A stretch of DNA of 64,000 bases from Parasedimentitalea psychrophila (GCF_030285785.1 NZ_CP127247.1:1945501-2009500), one strand, 5' to 3'. Counted from the stretch's first letter, positions 55,106-63,543 are shown. A program made the numbers and translations. Notes: generated by a model not told the origin, from the letters alone.

Positions 55106-56126
55106 TCTGACCCAAAATCCGGGCGGCGCCCGCGATGTGCTGAAACGGCTGAAAACCCCCTGGACCCTGATCGTCGTCCTGATGGCCGCAGTGGCGGTTC
55201 TGGACCCGGCGAATTTCACCGCAGTGGGGGAGTTTGCTCTGCTGGCGCTGCTCAGCACCGGCCGCTACATTCTGTTTGCGGTGCTGTTATTGGCCTATCT
55301 CAAGGCCACCGGGGCCGAGGTCATGGTGGCCCGCGCCTTTGAGGGCCGCGAAACCCGGATGATATTCATGGCGGCGCTGTTTGGCGGCTTGGCACCATTT
55401 TGTTCCTGCGAGGTGATTCCCTTTATCGCCGGTTTGCTGGCGCTGGGGGCGCCACTGTCGGCGGTGATGGCGTTCTGGCTGTCGTCGCCGCTGATTGATC
55501 CGCCGACCCTGCTGATCACCGCTGCGGCGCTGGGCTGGCCCTTTGCCATCGGCAAGGCGATTGTCGCTGTCGCACTGGGCCTGTTTGGTGGCTTCACGGT
55601 CCGGGCAATGATGCGGGGCGGGCTGTTTGCCTCTCCTCTGCGCCAGGCCCCCAGTAGCTGCTGTGGCTGTGGCACCCCGAAACTGGACGCAAAACCAGTG
55701 TGGAAATTCTGGCAGCAGCAGCCCCGTCGTGATCACTTTCGGGCTGAGTTTGTCGCCAACGGGATTTTCCTGCTGAAATGGCTGGCGCTGGCCTATGTGC
55801 TGGAGGCGTTGCTGGTTCACTATGTGCCCGCGGATCTGATCGCCACTTTGGTTGGCGGCGAAGGGGTGCTGCCGATCGCCATCGCCGCGCTGGTCGGAAT
55901 GCCTGCCTATCTGAACTCTTATGTGGCACCGCCACTGCTGGCTGGGCTGATTGATCAGGGCATGAGCAACGGCGCGGCGATGTCCTTTATGGTGGCGGGT
56001 GCTGTCAGCTCGATCCCGGCGATGCTGGCGGTCTGGTCACTGGTCAAGCCGCAGGTGTTTGCCACCTATCTGGCGCTGGGGGTCAGCGGTGCGATTGTGT
56101 CGGGGGTGCTGTTTCAGATGCTGTGA
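55095..56126 (+). CDS. UPF0718/ArsP-like permease
   Basis: 343-residue membrane protein of the DUF318/UPF0718 family (ArsP-like), with about eight to ten hydrophobic segments. It has the family signature PFCSCEVIPFIAGLL near residue 105-120, WLSSPLIDPPTLL, and GMPAYLNSYVAPPLL in the second half. A central cytoplasmic loop carries the cysteine-rich SSCCGCGTP (about 190-198). ArsP exports methylated arsenicals, but in this taurine context a sulfur-containing substrate is also possible. Translationally coupled to arsR. The start may be 55095 or 55098. Confidence 0.85.
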   Translation: MMTDLTQNPGGARDVLKRLKTPWTLIVVLMAAVAVLDPANFTAVGEFALLALLSTGRYILFAVLLLAYLKATGAEVMVARAFEGRETRMIFMAALFGGLAPFCSCEVIPFIAGLLALGAPLSAVMAFWLSSPLIDPPTLLITAAALGWPFAIGKAIVAVALGLFGGFTVRAMMRGGLFASPLRQAPSSCCGCGTPKLDAKPVWKFWQQQPRRDHFRAEFVANGIFLLKWLALAYVLEALLVHYVPADLIATLVGGEGVLPIAIAALVGMPAYLNSYVAPPLLAGLIDQGMSNGAAMSFMVAGAVSSIPAMLAVWSLVKPQVFATYLALGVSGAIVSGVLFQML

Positions 56127-56145
56127 GCCGCCTCCCCGGAAAAAC

Positions 56146-56179
56146 GAAGGCGGTGCCACAGAGCGGCACCGCCTTTTTG
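56146..56179. terminator. Bidirectional terminator, permease and methyltransferase
   Basis: AAGGCGGTGCC pairs with GGCACCGCCTT, followed by a T-run on the plus strand; it serves the permease operon and perhaps the convergent gene. Confidence 0.9.
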
Positions 56180-56184
56180 CTGTC

Positions 56185-57771
56185 CTACGCGGCGACCTTG
56201 TTGCTGCGCAGCAGGGCCTGTTCGGGCTCCAGCGCCAGGCCAAGGTTTTCGCAGAGCGCCAGACGGCGGGCGGCAAAGGCCGTGGCGCGCACCCGCAGCA
56301 GGGCGAGGTTTTCTTCCGGGGTTTCCAGAGTGCGGCCGTCTTTTTGCAGTCGCTGACCCTGTGGCGCCAGGATCTGCCATGCCAGATCGGCCCAGTCTCC
56401 CGGTGTTTTGTGCCCTTCGCTGCGGGCCAGCAGGAATAGCTGCTCCAGCCGGTCCAGCGCAATGCCGCCGCCGGTGACCGGAGAGGCGAAAAACTGCAGT
56501 GTCTCGCTCTCTTCCGAGCGTTTGGCGACGGCTGAGTTGAACAGGCGACAGCGCTCGGCCCGCTCGGCAAGTCCCGCTTGCGGCAGGCAGGGGGCCAGAT
56601 AGCCTTCGCCGATCAGCAGGGTCAGCATGCGCGAGATATCGGTCCAGGGAATTTCTCCAAATACCTCAAGCTCCAACAACGCGCGCACTGTCATCGGACC
56701 CTTTTCGAGCGCCTGAAGCACCGGCTGAAACTGTGCCCGCTCCATTGAAACCTCACGCCCGCGCCAGGTCAGTTTCATGACACCACCACTGTAGTGTCGG
56801 GTCAGAGCCAGCGGCGTTGCGAACCAGGCGGCGATGGATCCGCGTTGCGAGTGCTGCAGCTTTCCCTTCACAAATATATCGGTGCGAAACTGCTCGTTCA
56901 GCAGGATGTCACGCAGGCTCTCGCGCTGCACCGGGTCGCTTTCGGCCTGTATTAGGGTCTGTTGTTCCGGGGTGAAGGAAATGTCGTCCACATGATCGCG
57001 TGGTTCGGCAGATCCCAGAAAGCTCAGCTTGGCCTGTGACAGATCGGCGGCGACGTCCTCAAAATGAAACGGCGTCCAGTCCTTGTTGAAATACTCATGC
57101 GCCAGATAACTGGCCGGGTTGGATTTCATTTGCTCCAGCCGCCGAACCGCTGCCGGGTTGCTCGAAAAATAGTGGGCGCCGGACTGCTCTAGCGACTGGG
57201 CATAAGTCATCGCCTCCTTGATCCGCTGTTCCAGCGGTCCGGTGCCTTGGTTTGCCCGGTTTGTCAGAATGCGACGCAGCGGCATGACCGGCGCCCATCC
57301 GGGGAGCGTATTGTAACTGATATAGACCATTCCCGCGGGCTTCAGCCGTTTGGAAATGAAGTCGGTGATATGCCTCTGATGTTCTTTTGAGACCCAGCTG
57401 TAAACGCCATGCAGCGCGATAACGTCGAACTGCTGCGGCAGGCCGGGCGCGGCGCCAAAATCCTCAAACGAGCACTCATGGAAGTGAACATTATCCAGCT
57501 CGGCATCCTGTGCCAGATTGGCCGCGCCGGCCATATGGGCGGGATTGAAGTCCATCGCATGGAAGTCGATGTGAGGGTTGGCGGCGGCGAGAAGATTGGC
57601 GGAAAATCCTTGGCCGCAGCCCAGCTCACAATAGGTCAGGTTTGGCTGGTTCAGCCGATGATTGTGGCCTTGGGACAGGGCGCAAAAGCCCAAATGTGCC
57701 GGGGTCAGCTCGCGAAAGAAATCAGATGTATAGTCGATGTCGGCCACGTAGCCAGAAGTCCAGTCAGTCAT
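56185..57771 (-). CDS. SAM methyltransferase with regulatory domain
   Basis: 528 residues. The N-terminal class I AdoMet domain has CELGCGQGFSANLLAAANP near residue 48 and FDVIALHGVYSWVS near 115. The following region (about 210-290) is the methyltransferase regulatory domain seen in this family, and the C-terminal 200 residues are a helical extension. The substrate is unknown. It stands alone between the ArsR operon and tpa, convergent with the permease gene. A link with taurine metabolism is not established. Confidence 0.85.
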   Translation of the reverse strand: MTDWTSGYVADIDYTSDFFRELTPAHLGFCALSQGHNHRLNQPNLTYCELGCGQGFSANLLAAANPHIDFHAMDFNPAHMAGAANLAQDAELDNVHFHECSFEDFGAAPGLPQQFDVIALHGVYSWVSKEHQRHITDFISKRLKPAGMVYISYNTLPGWAPVMPLRRILTNRANQGTGPLEQRIKEAMTYAQSLEQSGAHYFSSNPAAVRRLEQMKSNPASYLAHEYFNKDWTPFHFEDVAADLSQAKLSFLGSAEPRDHVDDISFTPEQQTLIQAESDPVQRESLRDILLNEQFRTDIFVKGKLQHSQRGSIAAWFATPLALTRHYSGGVMKLTWRGREVSMERAQFQPVLQALEKGPMTVRALLELEVFGEIPWTDISRMLTLLIGEGYLAPCLPQAGLAERAERCRLFNSAVAKRSEESETLQFFASPVTGGGIALDRLEQLFLLARSEGHKTPGDWADLAWQILAPQGQRLQKDGRTLETPEENLALLRVRATAFAARRLALCENLGLALEPEQALLRSNKVAA

Positions 57772-57979
57772 GAATCGCCTTTTTAGTCAGTGGTGGTATT
57801 GCGGCGAATTTCACGAAAATTGTTGAGGAATACGTTAACGCGGAGGGTAAATGAGCCATGCCGCGCAATTGCTTGGAGTATTGGCGCAGCCAGGTTTTGC
57901 GATCAGGATGGTGTTGCCGCCATAACCGGGTCAGAGTTGGCGTCTCAGTTGATCTGCGGTGGTGTGTAAGTGAGGCGAG

Positions 57980-58042
57980 TGGGGGCTTTGCCCCCGCCGC
58001 GGCAAGCCGCGACTCCCCCAGGGTATTTTTAGCCAGATGAAA
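57980..58042. repeat. Intergenic repeat family 2, copy 3
   Basis: GGGGGCTTTGCCCCC hairpin, a second GCCGCGGC stem, CTCCCCCAGGGTATTTTT and AGCCAGATGAAAG. It abuts the GNAT remnant. Confidence 0.75.
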
Positions 58043-58048
58043 GTCGGA

Positions 58049-58162
58049 TCAATCCGCGACAGGCCGGTGGCGCTGCATCTGAAATTCCAGATGGGCCTTG
58101 ATGGTGGACCAGTCAGTGGCGGTGATGGAGTAGACCGCCGTGTCGCGGAGGGTGCCGTTGCA
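58049..58162 (-). pseudogene. GNAT acetyltransferase C-terminal remnant
   Basis: The minus strand encodes about 37 residues, CNGTLRDTAVYSITATDW and then AHLEFQMQR, ending at a stop at 58049-58051. This is the typical C-terminal end of RimJ/RimL-type GNAT acetyltransferases, which finish NGxLRDTVVYSIxxxEW. The rest of the gene is missing; the tpa terminator immediately adjoins the broken end. No start codon fits this frame. Confidence 0.6.
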
Positions 58163-58165
58163 TAT

Positions 58166-58200
58166 GAAAAAAGCGCCCCGTCAAATTCGGGGCGCTTTGG
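58166..58200 (-). terminator. Terminator of tpa
   Basis: AAAGCGCCCCG pairs with CGGGGCGCTTT around a TCAAATT loop; on the minus strand it is followed by six T residues. Confidence 0.9.
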
Positions 58201-58248
58201 TTGCGGCCTGCCGCCGCGGTGATGGCGGCGGCAGGAGAGTGTGATTTG

Positions 58249-59646
58249 TTAGCCAAAAACCTTGGTTAGGGCCTTATCAACGCTGTCGGTGATCTGATCG
58301 ATGTCATCCGCAGTGGCAATCAGCGCCGGTGAGAAGCACAGCACGTTATTCTTGCCGGGAATTGAGCGGTTGGAGGCGCCGATGATGACGCCCTGCGCAC
58401 CGCAATCACCGGTGACCTGAGCAATCTGCGCCTCGGTGACCGGGTCTTTGGTGTTGCGGTCGGTGACCAGTTCGAGACCCAGGAACAGCCCCTTGCCACG
58501 CACGTCGCCAATGATCCGGTGTTTCTCCTTCAGCGCCTGCAGGTTGCCCATCATGCGGTCGCCCATGGCGTTGCAATTGCCCAGCAGATCTTCGTCTTCG
58601 ATGATCCGCATGTTTTCCAGCGCCGCAGCCGGACCGGCGGTGCAGCCGCCAAAGGTCGAGATGTCGCGGAAATAGCTCAGCGGATCGCTTGGATCGTCCT
58701 TGAACATGTCAAACACTGCCTCGGTGGTGACGCAGAGCGCGATTGCCGCATAGCCCGAGGCGACACCCTTGGCCATGGTGACGATATCCGGCTTGATGCC
58801 GTATTGCTGATAACCAAACCAGGTGCCGGTGCGGCCGACACCACAGACCACCTCGTCGATGTGCAGCAGGATGTCGTATTTCTTGCAGATCTCCTGCACC
58901 CGATCCCAATAGCCGGGCGGAGGAGTGATCACACCACCGCCAGCGGTCACCGGCTCTAGGCACAGCGCGCCGACTGTATCGGCACCTTCGCGCAGGATGA
59001 CCTCTTCGATCAGGTTGGCCGAGGCGATGCCGTATTCTTCGCTCGACAGGTGATCCAGGCCCTGCTCGTGGTTGCGGTATTCCATGCAATGGGGCACCCG
59101 GATGAAGCCAGGGGCCAGTGGGCCGTATTGCATCACCCGTTCGTCCTGACCGCCCGCCGACATGGTGGCCAGAGTGCCGCCGTGATAGTCGCGGTCGCGG
59201 TACAGGATCTTGTGCTTCTTGCCGCCAAAACGCCGGTGGGCAATCTGGCGCACCATCTTGAACGCCTTCTCGTTGGCCTCGGAGCCCGAGTTGGTGTAAT
59301 AAACCCGGCTCAGGCCCGGCATTTTCGAGATCAGTTTTTCGGCATAGAGCGAGCCGGGGATCGAGCCGGCAGTCTGGGCGAAATAGCACAGTTTCATCAA
59401 CTGGTCATAGACCGCCTTGGCGATGCTTTCGCGGCCATAGCCGACGTTGACGGTCCAGACACCGCCCGAGACCGCATCCAGATATTCTTTGCCGTTCTGA
59501 TCCCAAACCCGCATGCCCTTGCCCTCAAGGATGATGCGCGGATCATTGGTTTCAAACTGCTTGTGCTGAATCAGATGATGCCAGATGTGAGCCTTGTCGG
59601 CGTCGACGATGTGGCTGATGTCGTTTTCATTGAAGGTGCCATCCAT
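58249..59646 (-). CDS. tpa: Taurine--pyruvate aminotransferase
   Basis: Class III PLP aminotransferase converting taurine and pyruvate to sulfoacetaldehyde and alanine, the entry step for Xsc. 465 residues from the ATG at 59646, starting MDGTFNENDISHIVDADKAH. It has EYLDAVSGGVWTVNVGYG, YYTNSGSEANEKAFKMVRQ, the PLP-lysine stretch VTMAKGVASGYAAIALCV near 290, and FGGCTAGPAAALENM. The candidate TauR sites at 59747-59779 are upstream. The frame continues upstream to 60135 but only as the antisense of the divergent gene. Confidence 0.94.
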   Translation of the reverse strand: MDGTFNENDISHIVDADKAHIWHHLIQHKQFETNDPRIILEGKGMRVWDQNGKEYLDAVSGGVWTVNVGYGRESIAKAVYDQLMKLCYFAQTAGSIPGSLYAEKLISKMPGLSRVYYTNSGSEANEKAFKMVRQIAHRRFGGKKHKILYRDRDYHGGTLATMSAGGQDERVMQYGPLAPGFIRVPHCMEYRNHEQGLDHLSSEEYGIASANLIEEVILREGADTVGALCLEPVTAGGGVITPPPGYWDRVQEICKKYDILLHIDEVVCGVGRTGTWFGYQQYGIKPDIVTMAKGVASGYAAIALCVTTEAVFDMFKDDPSDPLSYFRDISTFGGCTAGPAAALENMRIIEDEDLLGNCNAMGDRMMGNLQALKEKHRIIGDVRGKGLFLGLELVTDRNTKDPVTEAQIAQVTGDCGAQGVIIGASNRSIPGKNNVLCFSPALIATADDIDQITDSVDKALTKVFG

Positions 59647-59746
59647 GACAAATCCTTTCCGCGATTTGAGTGTTTGCATTGCGCTCAGGCGGGGCAGGCC
59701 GCCTGAGTCGCCTTGGATTCCAGAAACGCTAAAAACAGGGCGAGCT

Positions 59747-59779
59747 CTAGGTCCAGATTTTGACGAGCATTGTGTCCAG
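59747..59779 (-). promoter_or_regulatory. Candidate TauR sites upstream of tpa
   Basis: On the tpa strand CTGGACACAA (59770-59779) and CTGGACCTAG (59747-59756) form a direct pair 23 bases apart, 101-133 bases before the tpa start and 50-82 bases before the divergent aminotransferase. The CTGGAC core is identical to the tauR/arsR pair. Confidence 0.65.
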
Positions 59780-59828
59780 TGGCGCGCGGGCGCAGAATGC
59801 GGGCGACAGCCAGATGGAGAGTTGGATA

Positions 59829-61157
59829 ATGAGTCACGTGTTTCCCCGCCATACCAAGGCGCAATTGCCCACCGCCGTTGCCGGTGATGGTTGCTATCTG
59901 ATTGACGCGGATGGCAAGCGGTATTTCGATGGCTCCGGCGGAGCGGCGGTGTCTTGTCTGGGGCATTCTGACGCGGGTGTGATCCGGGCTGTGCAGGATC
60001 AGGCTGGAAAACTGGCCTTTGCCCATACCAGCTTCCTGACCTCTGAGCCGGCCGAGCAGCTGGCCGATCTGCTGATCGCCCATGCGCCGGGGGATCTGGA
60101 GCGGGTCTATTTTGTCTCAGGCGGCTCTGAGGCAACTGAGGCGGCGATCAAACTGGCGCGGCAATACCATGTGGAGCGCGGCGAACCGCAGCGCCGACAT
60201 CTGATCGCCCGGCGGCAAAGCTATCACGGCAACACGCTGGGGGCCTTGGCGGCGGGGGGCAATGAATGGCGACGGGCGCAGTTCGCGCCGCTACTGATCG
60301 ACATCTCGCATATTGCGCCCTGTTATGAATATGCCGACCGCGGCGATGGTGAGAGCGCTTTTGACTATGGCCAGCGGGTTGCCAATGAGTTGGAGGCGGA
60401 GATCCTGCGCCTTGGTCCTGATACGGTGATGGCCTTTATGGCGGAACCGGTGGTCGGGGCCACCTCGGGCGCGGTGCCGCCGGTTGAGGGCTACTTCAAA
60501 CGTATCCGCGAAATCTGTGATCAATACGGCGTGCTGTTGATTCTGGACGAGGTGATGTGTGGCATGGGTCGTACCGGCCATCTGTTCGCCTGTGATGCGG
60601 ATGATGTGGCCCCTGACATCCTCTGTATCGCCAAGGGCCTTGGGGCAGGCTATCAGCCCATCGGTGCGATGCTGTGCTCCAAGCAGATTTACAGGGCGGT
60701 CGAATCGGGTAGCGGGTTTTTCCAGCACGGTCATACCTATATCGGTCATCCGGTGGCCACCGCGGCCGCATTGGCAGTGGTGAGGGCGATGCTTGATCGC
60801 GGGCTGGTACAGCGCAGCGCCCAGATGGGTGAGAAGCTACAGTCCGCCTTGGTTTCGCGATTCGGTCAGCATCCCAATATTGGTGACATTCGCGGTCGGG
60901 GGCTGTTTCGCGGGGTGGAACTGGTCGCGGATCGCGAAACTAAGACGCCGTTTGATCCAAGTCTGGGGCTGGCCAAGAAAATTAAGAAGGCGGCCTTTGA
61001 GGCTGGGTTGATCTGTTACCCGATGTCGGGCACCCGCGATGGTGTGCTGGGCGACCACATCCTGCTGGCTCCGCCGTTTATCATCACGGATGAGCAGATC
61101 CTTGAGGTGGTGGATAAGCTGGAGCTGGCGATTGGTCAGTGCCTGCCCAAGGGGTGA
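59829..61157 (+). CDS. Class III aminotransferase
   Basis: 442-residue PLP aminotransferase: FDGSGGAAVSCLGHSDAGV, VYFVSGGSEATEAAIKLARQY, LILDEVMCGMGRTGHLFACD and the lysine in CIAKGLGAGYQPIGAMLC near 280, then FFQHGHTYIGHPVATAAALA. The amine donor is unknown; relatives use omega-amino acids, diaminobutyrate or similar substrates. It is divergent from tpa, with 182 bases between them that contain the candidate TauR sites, so shared regulation is possible. Confidence 0.9.
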   Translation: MSHVFPRHTKAQLPTAVAGDGCYLIDADGKRYFDGSGGAAVSCLGHSDAGVIRAVQDQAGKLAFAHTSFLTSEPAEQLADLLIAHAPGDLERVYFVSGGSEATEAAIKLARQYHVERGEPQRRHLIARRQSYHGNTLGALAAGGNEWRRAQFAPLLIDISHIAPCYEYADRGDGESAFDYGQRVANELEAEILRLGPDTVMAFMAEPVVGATSGAVPPVEGYFKRIREICDQYGVLLILDEVMCGMGRTGHLFACDADDVAPDILCIAKGLGAGYQPIGAMLCSKQIYRAVESGSGFFQHGHTYIGHPVATAAALAVVRAMLDRGLVQRSAQMGEKLQSALVSRFGQHPNIGDIRGRGLFRGVELVADRETKTPFDPSLGLAKKIKKAAFEAGLICYPMSGTRDGVLGDHILLAPPFIITDEQILEVVDKLELAIGQCLPKG

Positions 61158-61270
61158 TTGCGGAGTGAGGTATCGGCCCGTTCGTTGCCCGGCAAATAGC
61201 CGGGCGGCGACAAAGGTTTCGAATTTGGGTTTTTTGGTGTTTCAAGCCAAGTTGAACTGGCCAGGCTAGA

Positions 61271-61304
61271 TTTTACAGGGACCAAACTTTTACAGGGACC
61301 AGAC
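61271..61304. repeat. 17-base tandem duplication
   Basis: TTTTACAGGGACCAAAC and TTTTACAGGGACCAGAC follow each other directly. TTTACAGG in copy 2 also pairs with CCTGTAAA at 61328-61335, giving a possible hairpin near the tRNA gene's 3' flank. Confidence 0.85.
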
Positions 61305-61375
61305 TTTTTGGATGTCCAGTGACAGTGCCTGTAAAGGTCCCCGGAGGGTATCGATCCATATAAAATAAGAAAGGT

Positions 61376-61451
61376 TGGTGGAGCCTAGGAGGATCGAACT
61401 CCTGACCTCCTCGCTGCCAGCGAGGCGCTCTCCCAGCTGAGCTAAGGCCCC
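61376..61451 (-). tRNA. tRNA-Ala (anticodon GGC)
   Basis: The minus strand folds as a standard tRNA with CCA encoded. The acceptor stem pairs GGGGCCT with AGGCTCC (one G-U), the anticodon loop CTGGCAG has GGC, and the T-loop TTCGATC is standard. It is 76 bases including CCA. Confidence 0.96.
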
Positions 61452-61615
61452 AACCTGTTCCGTTTGACGTTGCCGTCTTGCGGTGTGTGGCTGATTTAAG
61501 GGACGATGGCGCATACCGCAAGCGGAAAATGCGCCACCATCCAAGCTTTTTTTCGAGGCGCTGAAAATCAGCTGTTCGGGTCGAAAAAATGCACTTCTAT
61601 ACCGCTAGAAAACGA

Positions 61616-61945
61616 TTAAGAATCGTCATCGTTTGCGGCGACATCGGCGATTTCTTCGAGAGGCACAGTATCTTCGTCCTCGTCGTCATCATCCAGAACA
61701 TCATCGCCCAGATCGATATCATTTGTATCGTCATCATCCAGCACTGTGTCGTCGGCGCTGGTGCCTTCTTTGGCTTTCAGGGTTGCCGCATCTTCGGCAT
61801 CCGCTGCCATCATCCGGCTTTTTCCGGTTTCCGGTTCCATCGCTTCCCCCGTATAGGGGCTGACGATCGGAGACTTGTTCAGGTCGTAAAAGCGCTTGCC
61901 GGTGGTTGGGCAGATGCGCTTTACGCCCCATTCTTCGTTGGGCAT
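61616..61945 (-). CDS. FYDLN-domain protein (TIGR02300 family)
   Basis: 109 residues. The N-terminus MPNEEWGVKRICPTTGKRFYDLN, of which the key part is CPTTGKRFYDLN, and SPIVSPYTGE define the FYDLN domain, followed by a strongly acidic tail with runs of aspartate (about 68-95). It is conserved in alphaproteobacteria, with function unknown to me. It is transcribed upstream of tRNA-Ala on the same strand. Confidence 0.9.
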   Translation of the reverse strand: MPNEEWGVKRICPTTGKRFYDLNKSPIVSPYTGEAMEPETGKSRMMAADAEDAATLKAKEGTSADDTVLDDDDTNDIDLGDDVLDDDDEDEDTVPLEEIADVAANDDDS

Positions 61946-62045
61946 GTGTATCCCCTTGATTTATGCATGAGTCGTATCGACGATTCCGGTGACGTGCCAT
62001 ATGAGATGGGAACTGTCAAAGGCTTTAGTCCATTAAGGGGTCCGC

Positions 62046-62732
62046 ATGGCCGACCATCACCTGCCCGGAGCCCCTCCGGTTCCGCTGACTTTGCGCCGCT
62101 CGCCGCGGGCGCGCCGGATCAGCTTGCGGATCTCGGCGCTGGACGGGCGGGTGACGCTGACGCTGCCAAAATCACTGCCCGAAGGGGACGCGCTGGCCTT
62201 TGCCGCCGAGAAGGAAGACTGGATCAGAAGCCATCTGGCCAAGCACCCTGAGACCGTGGCGGTGCAAATGGGGAGCTGTCTGCCCATTGATGGCCGGGAT
62301 CGCCGCATTGTCGCCGCCAAAGGCAAACGGGTGCTGGTCCGCGAGGATGAGATCGAGGTGCCCGGTGATCGGCCGGGGCGGGTGTTGCAGCGGTTCTTGC
62401 GTGAACTGGCGCGGGACCGGCTGGCGGCCGCGTCGGATCACTATGCCGCAACATTGGGCCGCTCCTATAGCCGTATCACCCTGCGCGACACCCGCTCTCG
62501 CTGGGGCTCCTGCACCTCGGATGGCGGCTTGATGTATTCCTGGCGGCTGATCCTGGCGCCGCCAGAGGTGCTGCGCTACGTCGCCGCACATGAGGTGGCG
62601 CATCTGGCGGAAATGAACCACTCAGCCGCATTCTGGGCCCAGGTTGAGCATCTCTACGGCGACTATCAGCCGCCCCGCCGTTGGTTGAAAGCCCAAGGCG
62701 GCGGCCTGCACCGCTTTCGGTTCGACCTTTGA
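62046..62732 (+). CDS. YgjP-type zinc metallopeptidase
   Basis: 228-residue protein of the SprT-like/DUF45 metallopeptidase family. The zinc-binding AAHEVAHLAEMNHSAAFW (HExxH, then a third histidine) lies near residues 177-195, preceded by RDTRSRWGSCTSDGGLMYSWR. Substrates of this family are unknown. Single gene; the strand switches from the FYDLN gene. Confidence 0.9.
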   Translation: MADHHLPGAPPVPLTLRRSPRARRISLRISALDGRVTLTLPKSLPEGDALAFAAEKEDWIRSHLAKHPETVAVQMGSCLPIDGRDRRIVAAKGKRVLVREDEIEVPGDRPGRVLQRFLRELARDRLAAASDHYAATLGRSYSRITLRDTRSRWGSCTSDGGLMYSWRLILAPPEVLRYVAAHEVAHLAEMNHSAAFWAQVEHLYGDYQPPRRWLKAQGGGLHRFRFDL

Positions 62733-62802
62733 GCAGGCCCGGGGCCGCAGATCTTTGATCAAGGGTGGTTGACGGAGCCTGTGTTTGTGATCACATGGGT
62801 GA

Positions 62803-63453
62803 ATGATGGTATCTCCCCGCCCTTCAGATCAGTCCACCTCCGCACATGAACGGGTTTACCGCGCCCTGCGCACCCGGATCATGCATGGCGAGATTGCGCC
62901 GGGGCAGGCGCTGACCCTGCGCGGCATTGGCCGCGAGTTCGGCGTCTCCATGACCCCCGCCCGCGAATCGGTGCGCCGACTGGTGGCCGAAGGGGCGCTG
63001 TTCCTGTCCTCGTCGGGGCGGGTCTCCACCCCGGAGCTCAGCAACGAGCGAATCGAAGAGCTGGCGGCGTTGCGGGCGCTGCTGGAGGTCGAGCTGGCCA
63101 GCCGGGCGCTGCCCCGGGCGCATATGGCGCTGATCGACCGGTTGCAGAGCATCAACATGGGCGTCGCCGAGGCGGTGTCGAAACGTGATGCTGTTGGCTA
63201 TATCCGCTCGAACCTCGATTTTCACCGCACCCTGTATCTGCGCGCACAGGCGCCGGCGATGCTGGCCATGGCGGAAACCGTCTGGCTGCAGCTGGGCCCC
63301 ACCATGCGGGCGCTATACGGGCGCCTGCGCCGCACCGAACCACCCCGCAATCACAAATTGATCATCGCCGCACTGAAGGCCGGCGACGAGCCGGGATTGC
63401 GACTGGCGGTGCGCTCAGACGTGACCCAGGGGCTGCGGATGCTGGCAGGGTAG
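62803..63453 (+). CDS. GntR-family regulator with FCD domain
   Basis: 216 residues. The N-terminal winged helix has ALTLRGIGREFGVSMTPARESVRRL near 35-60. The C-terminal all-helical FCD ligand domain has the metal-binding DFHRTLYLRA near 140 and HKLI near 185. No target operon is adjacent. Two ATGs, 62803 and 62806, are possible; no strong ribosome site separates them. Confidence 0.88.
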   Translation: MMVSPRPSDQSTSAHERVYRALRTRIMHGEIAPGQALTLRGIGREFGVSMTPARESVRRLVAEGALFLSSSGRVSTPELSNERIEELAALRALLEVELASRALPRAHMALIDRLQSINMGVAEAVSKRDAVGYIRSNLDFHRTLYLRAQAPAMLAMAETVWLQLGPTMRALYGRLRRTEPPRNHKLIIAALKAGDEPGLRLAVRSDVTQGLRMLAG

Positions 63454-63473
63454 GGCAATTATCTCAACCGGGT

Positions 63474-63543
63474 CTCCCGCCCGTCGCCGATCTGCTGCCG
63501 CAGACAGGCCTCCCGTTGGGCCCGGCACTGCGCAAAGCGCAGC
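63474..63543. repeat. Intergenic repeat family 1, copy C
   Basis: CTCCCGCCCGTCG, a CTGCTGCCGCAG hairpin, CTCCCGTTGGGCCC and the palindrome CTGCGC/GCGCAG. It lies between convergent gntR and accA genes, as copies A and B do between their own pairs. Confidence 0.8.

Larger units (their letters stand above)
57772..58248. other. 477-base intergenic region upstream of the methyltransferase
   Basis: Contains a stretch without recognisable features (57772-57979), repeat family 2 copy 3, a GNAT C-terminal remnant (58049-58162) and the tpa terminator. No complete gene is seen. Confidence 0.6.

Noticed and set aside
59650-60135. N-terminal extension of tpa to 628 residues
   Set aside because: The added part is antisense of the divergent aminotransferase and would cover the shared promoter region.
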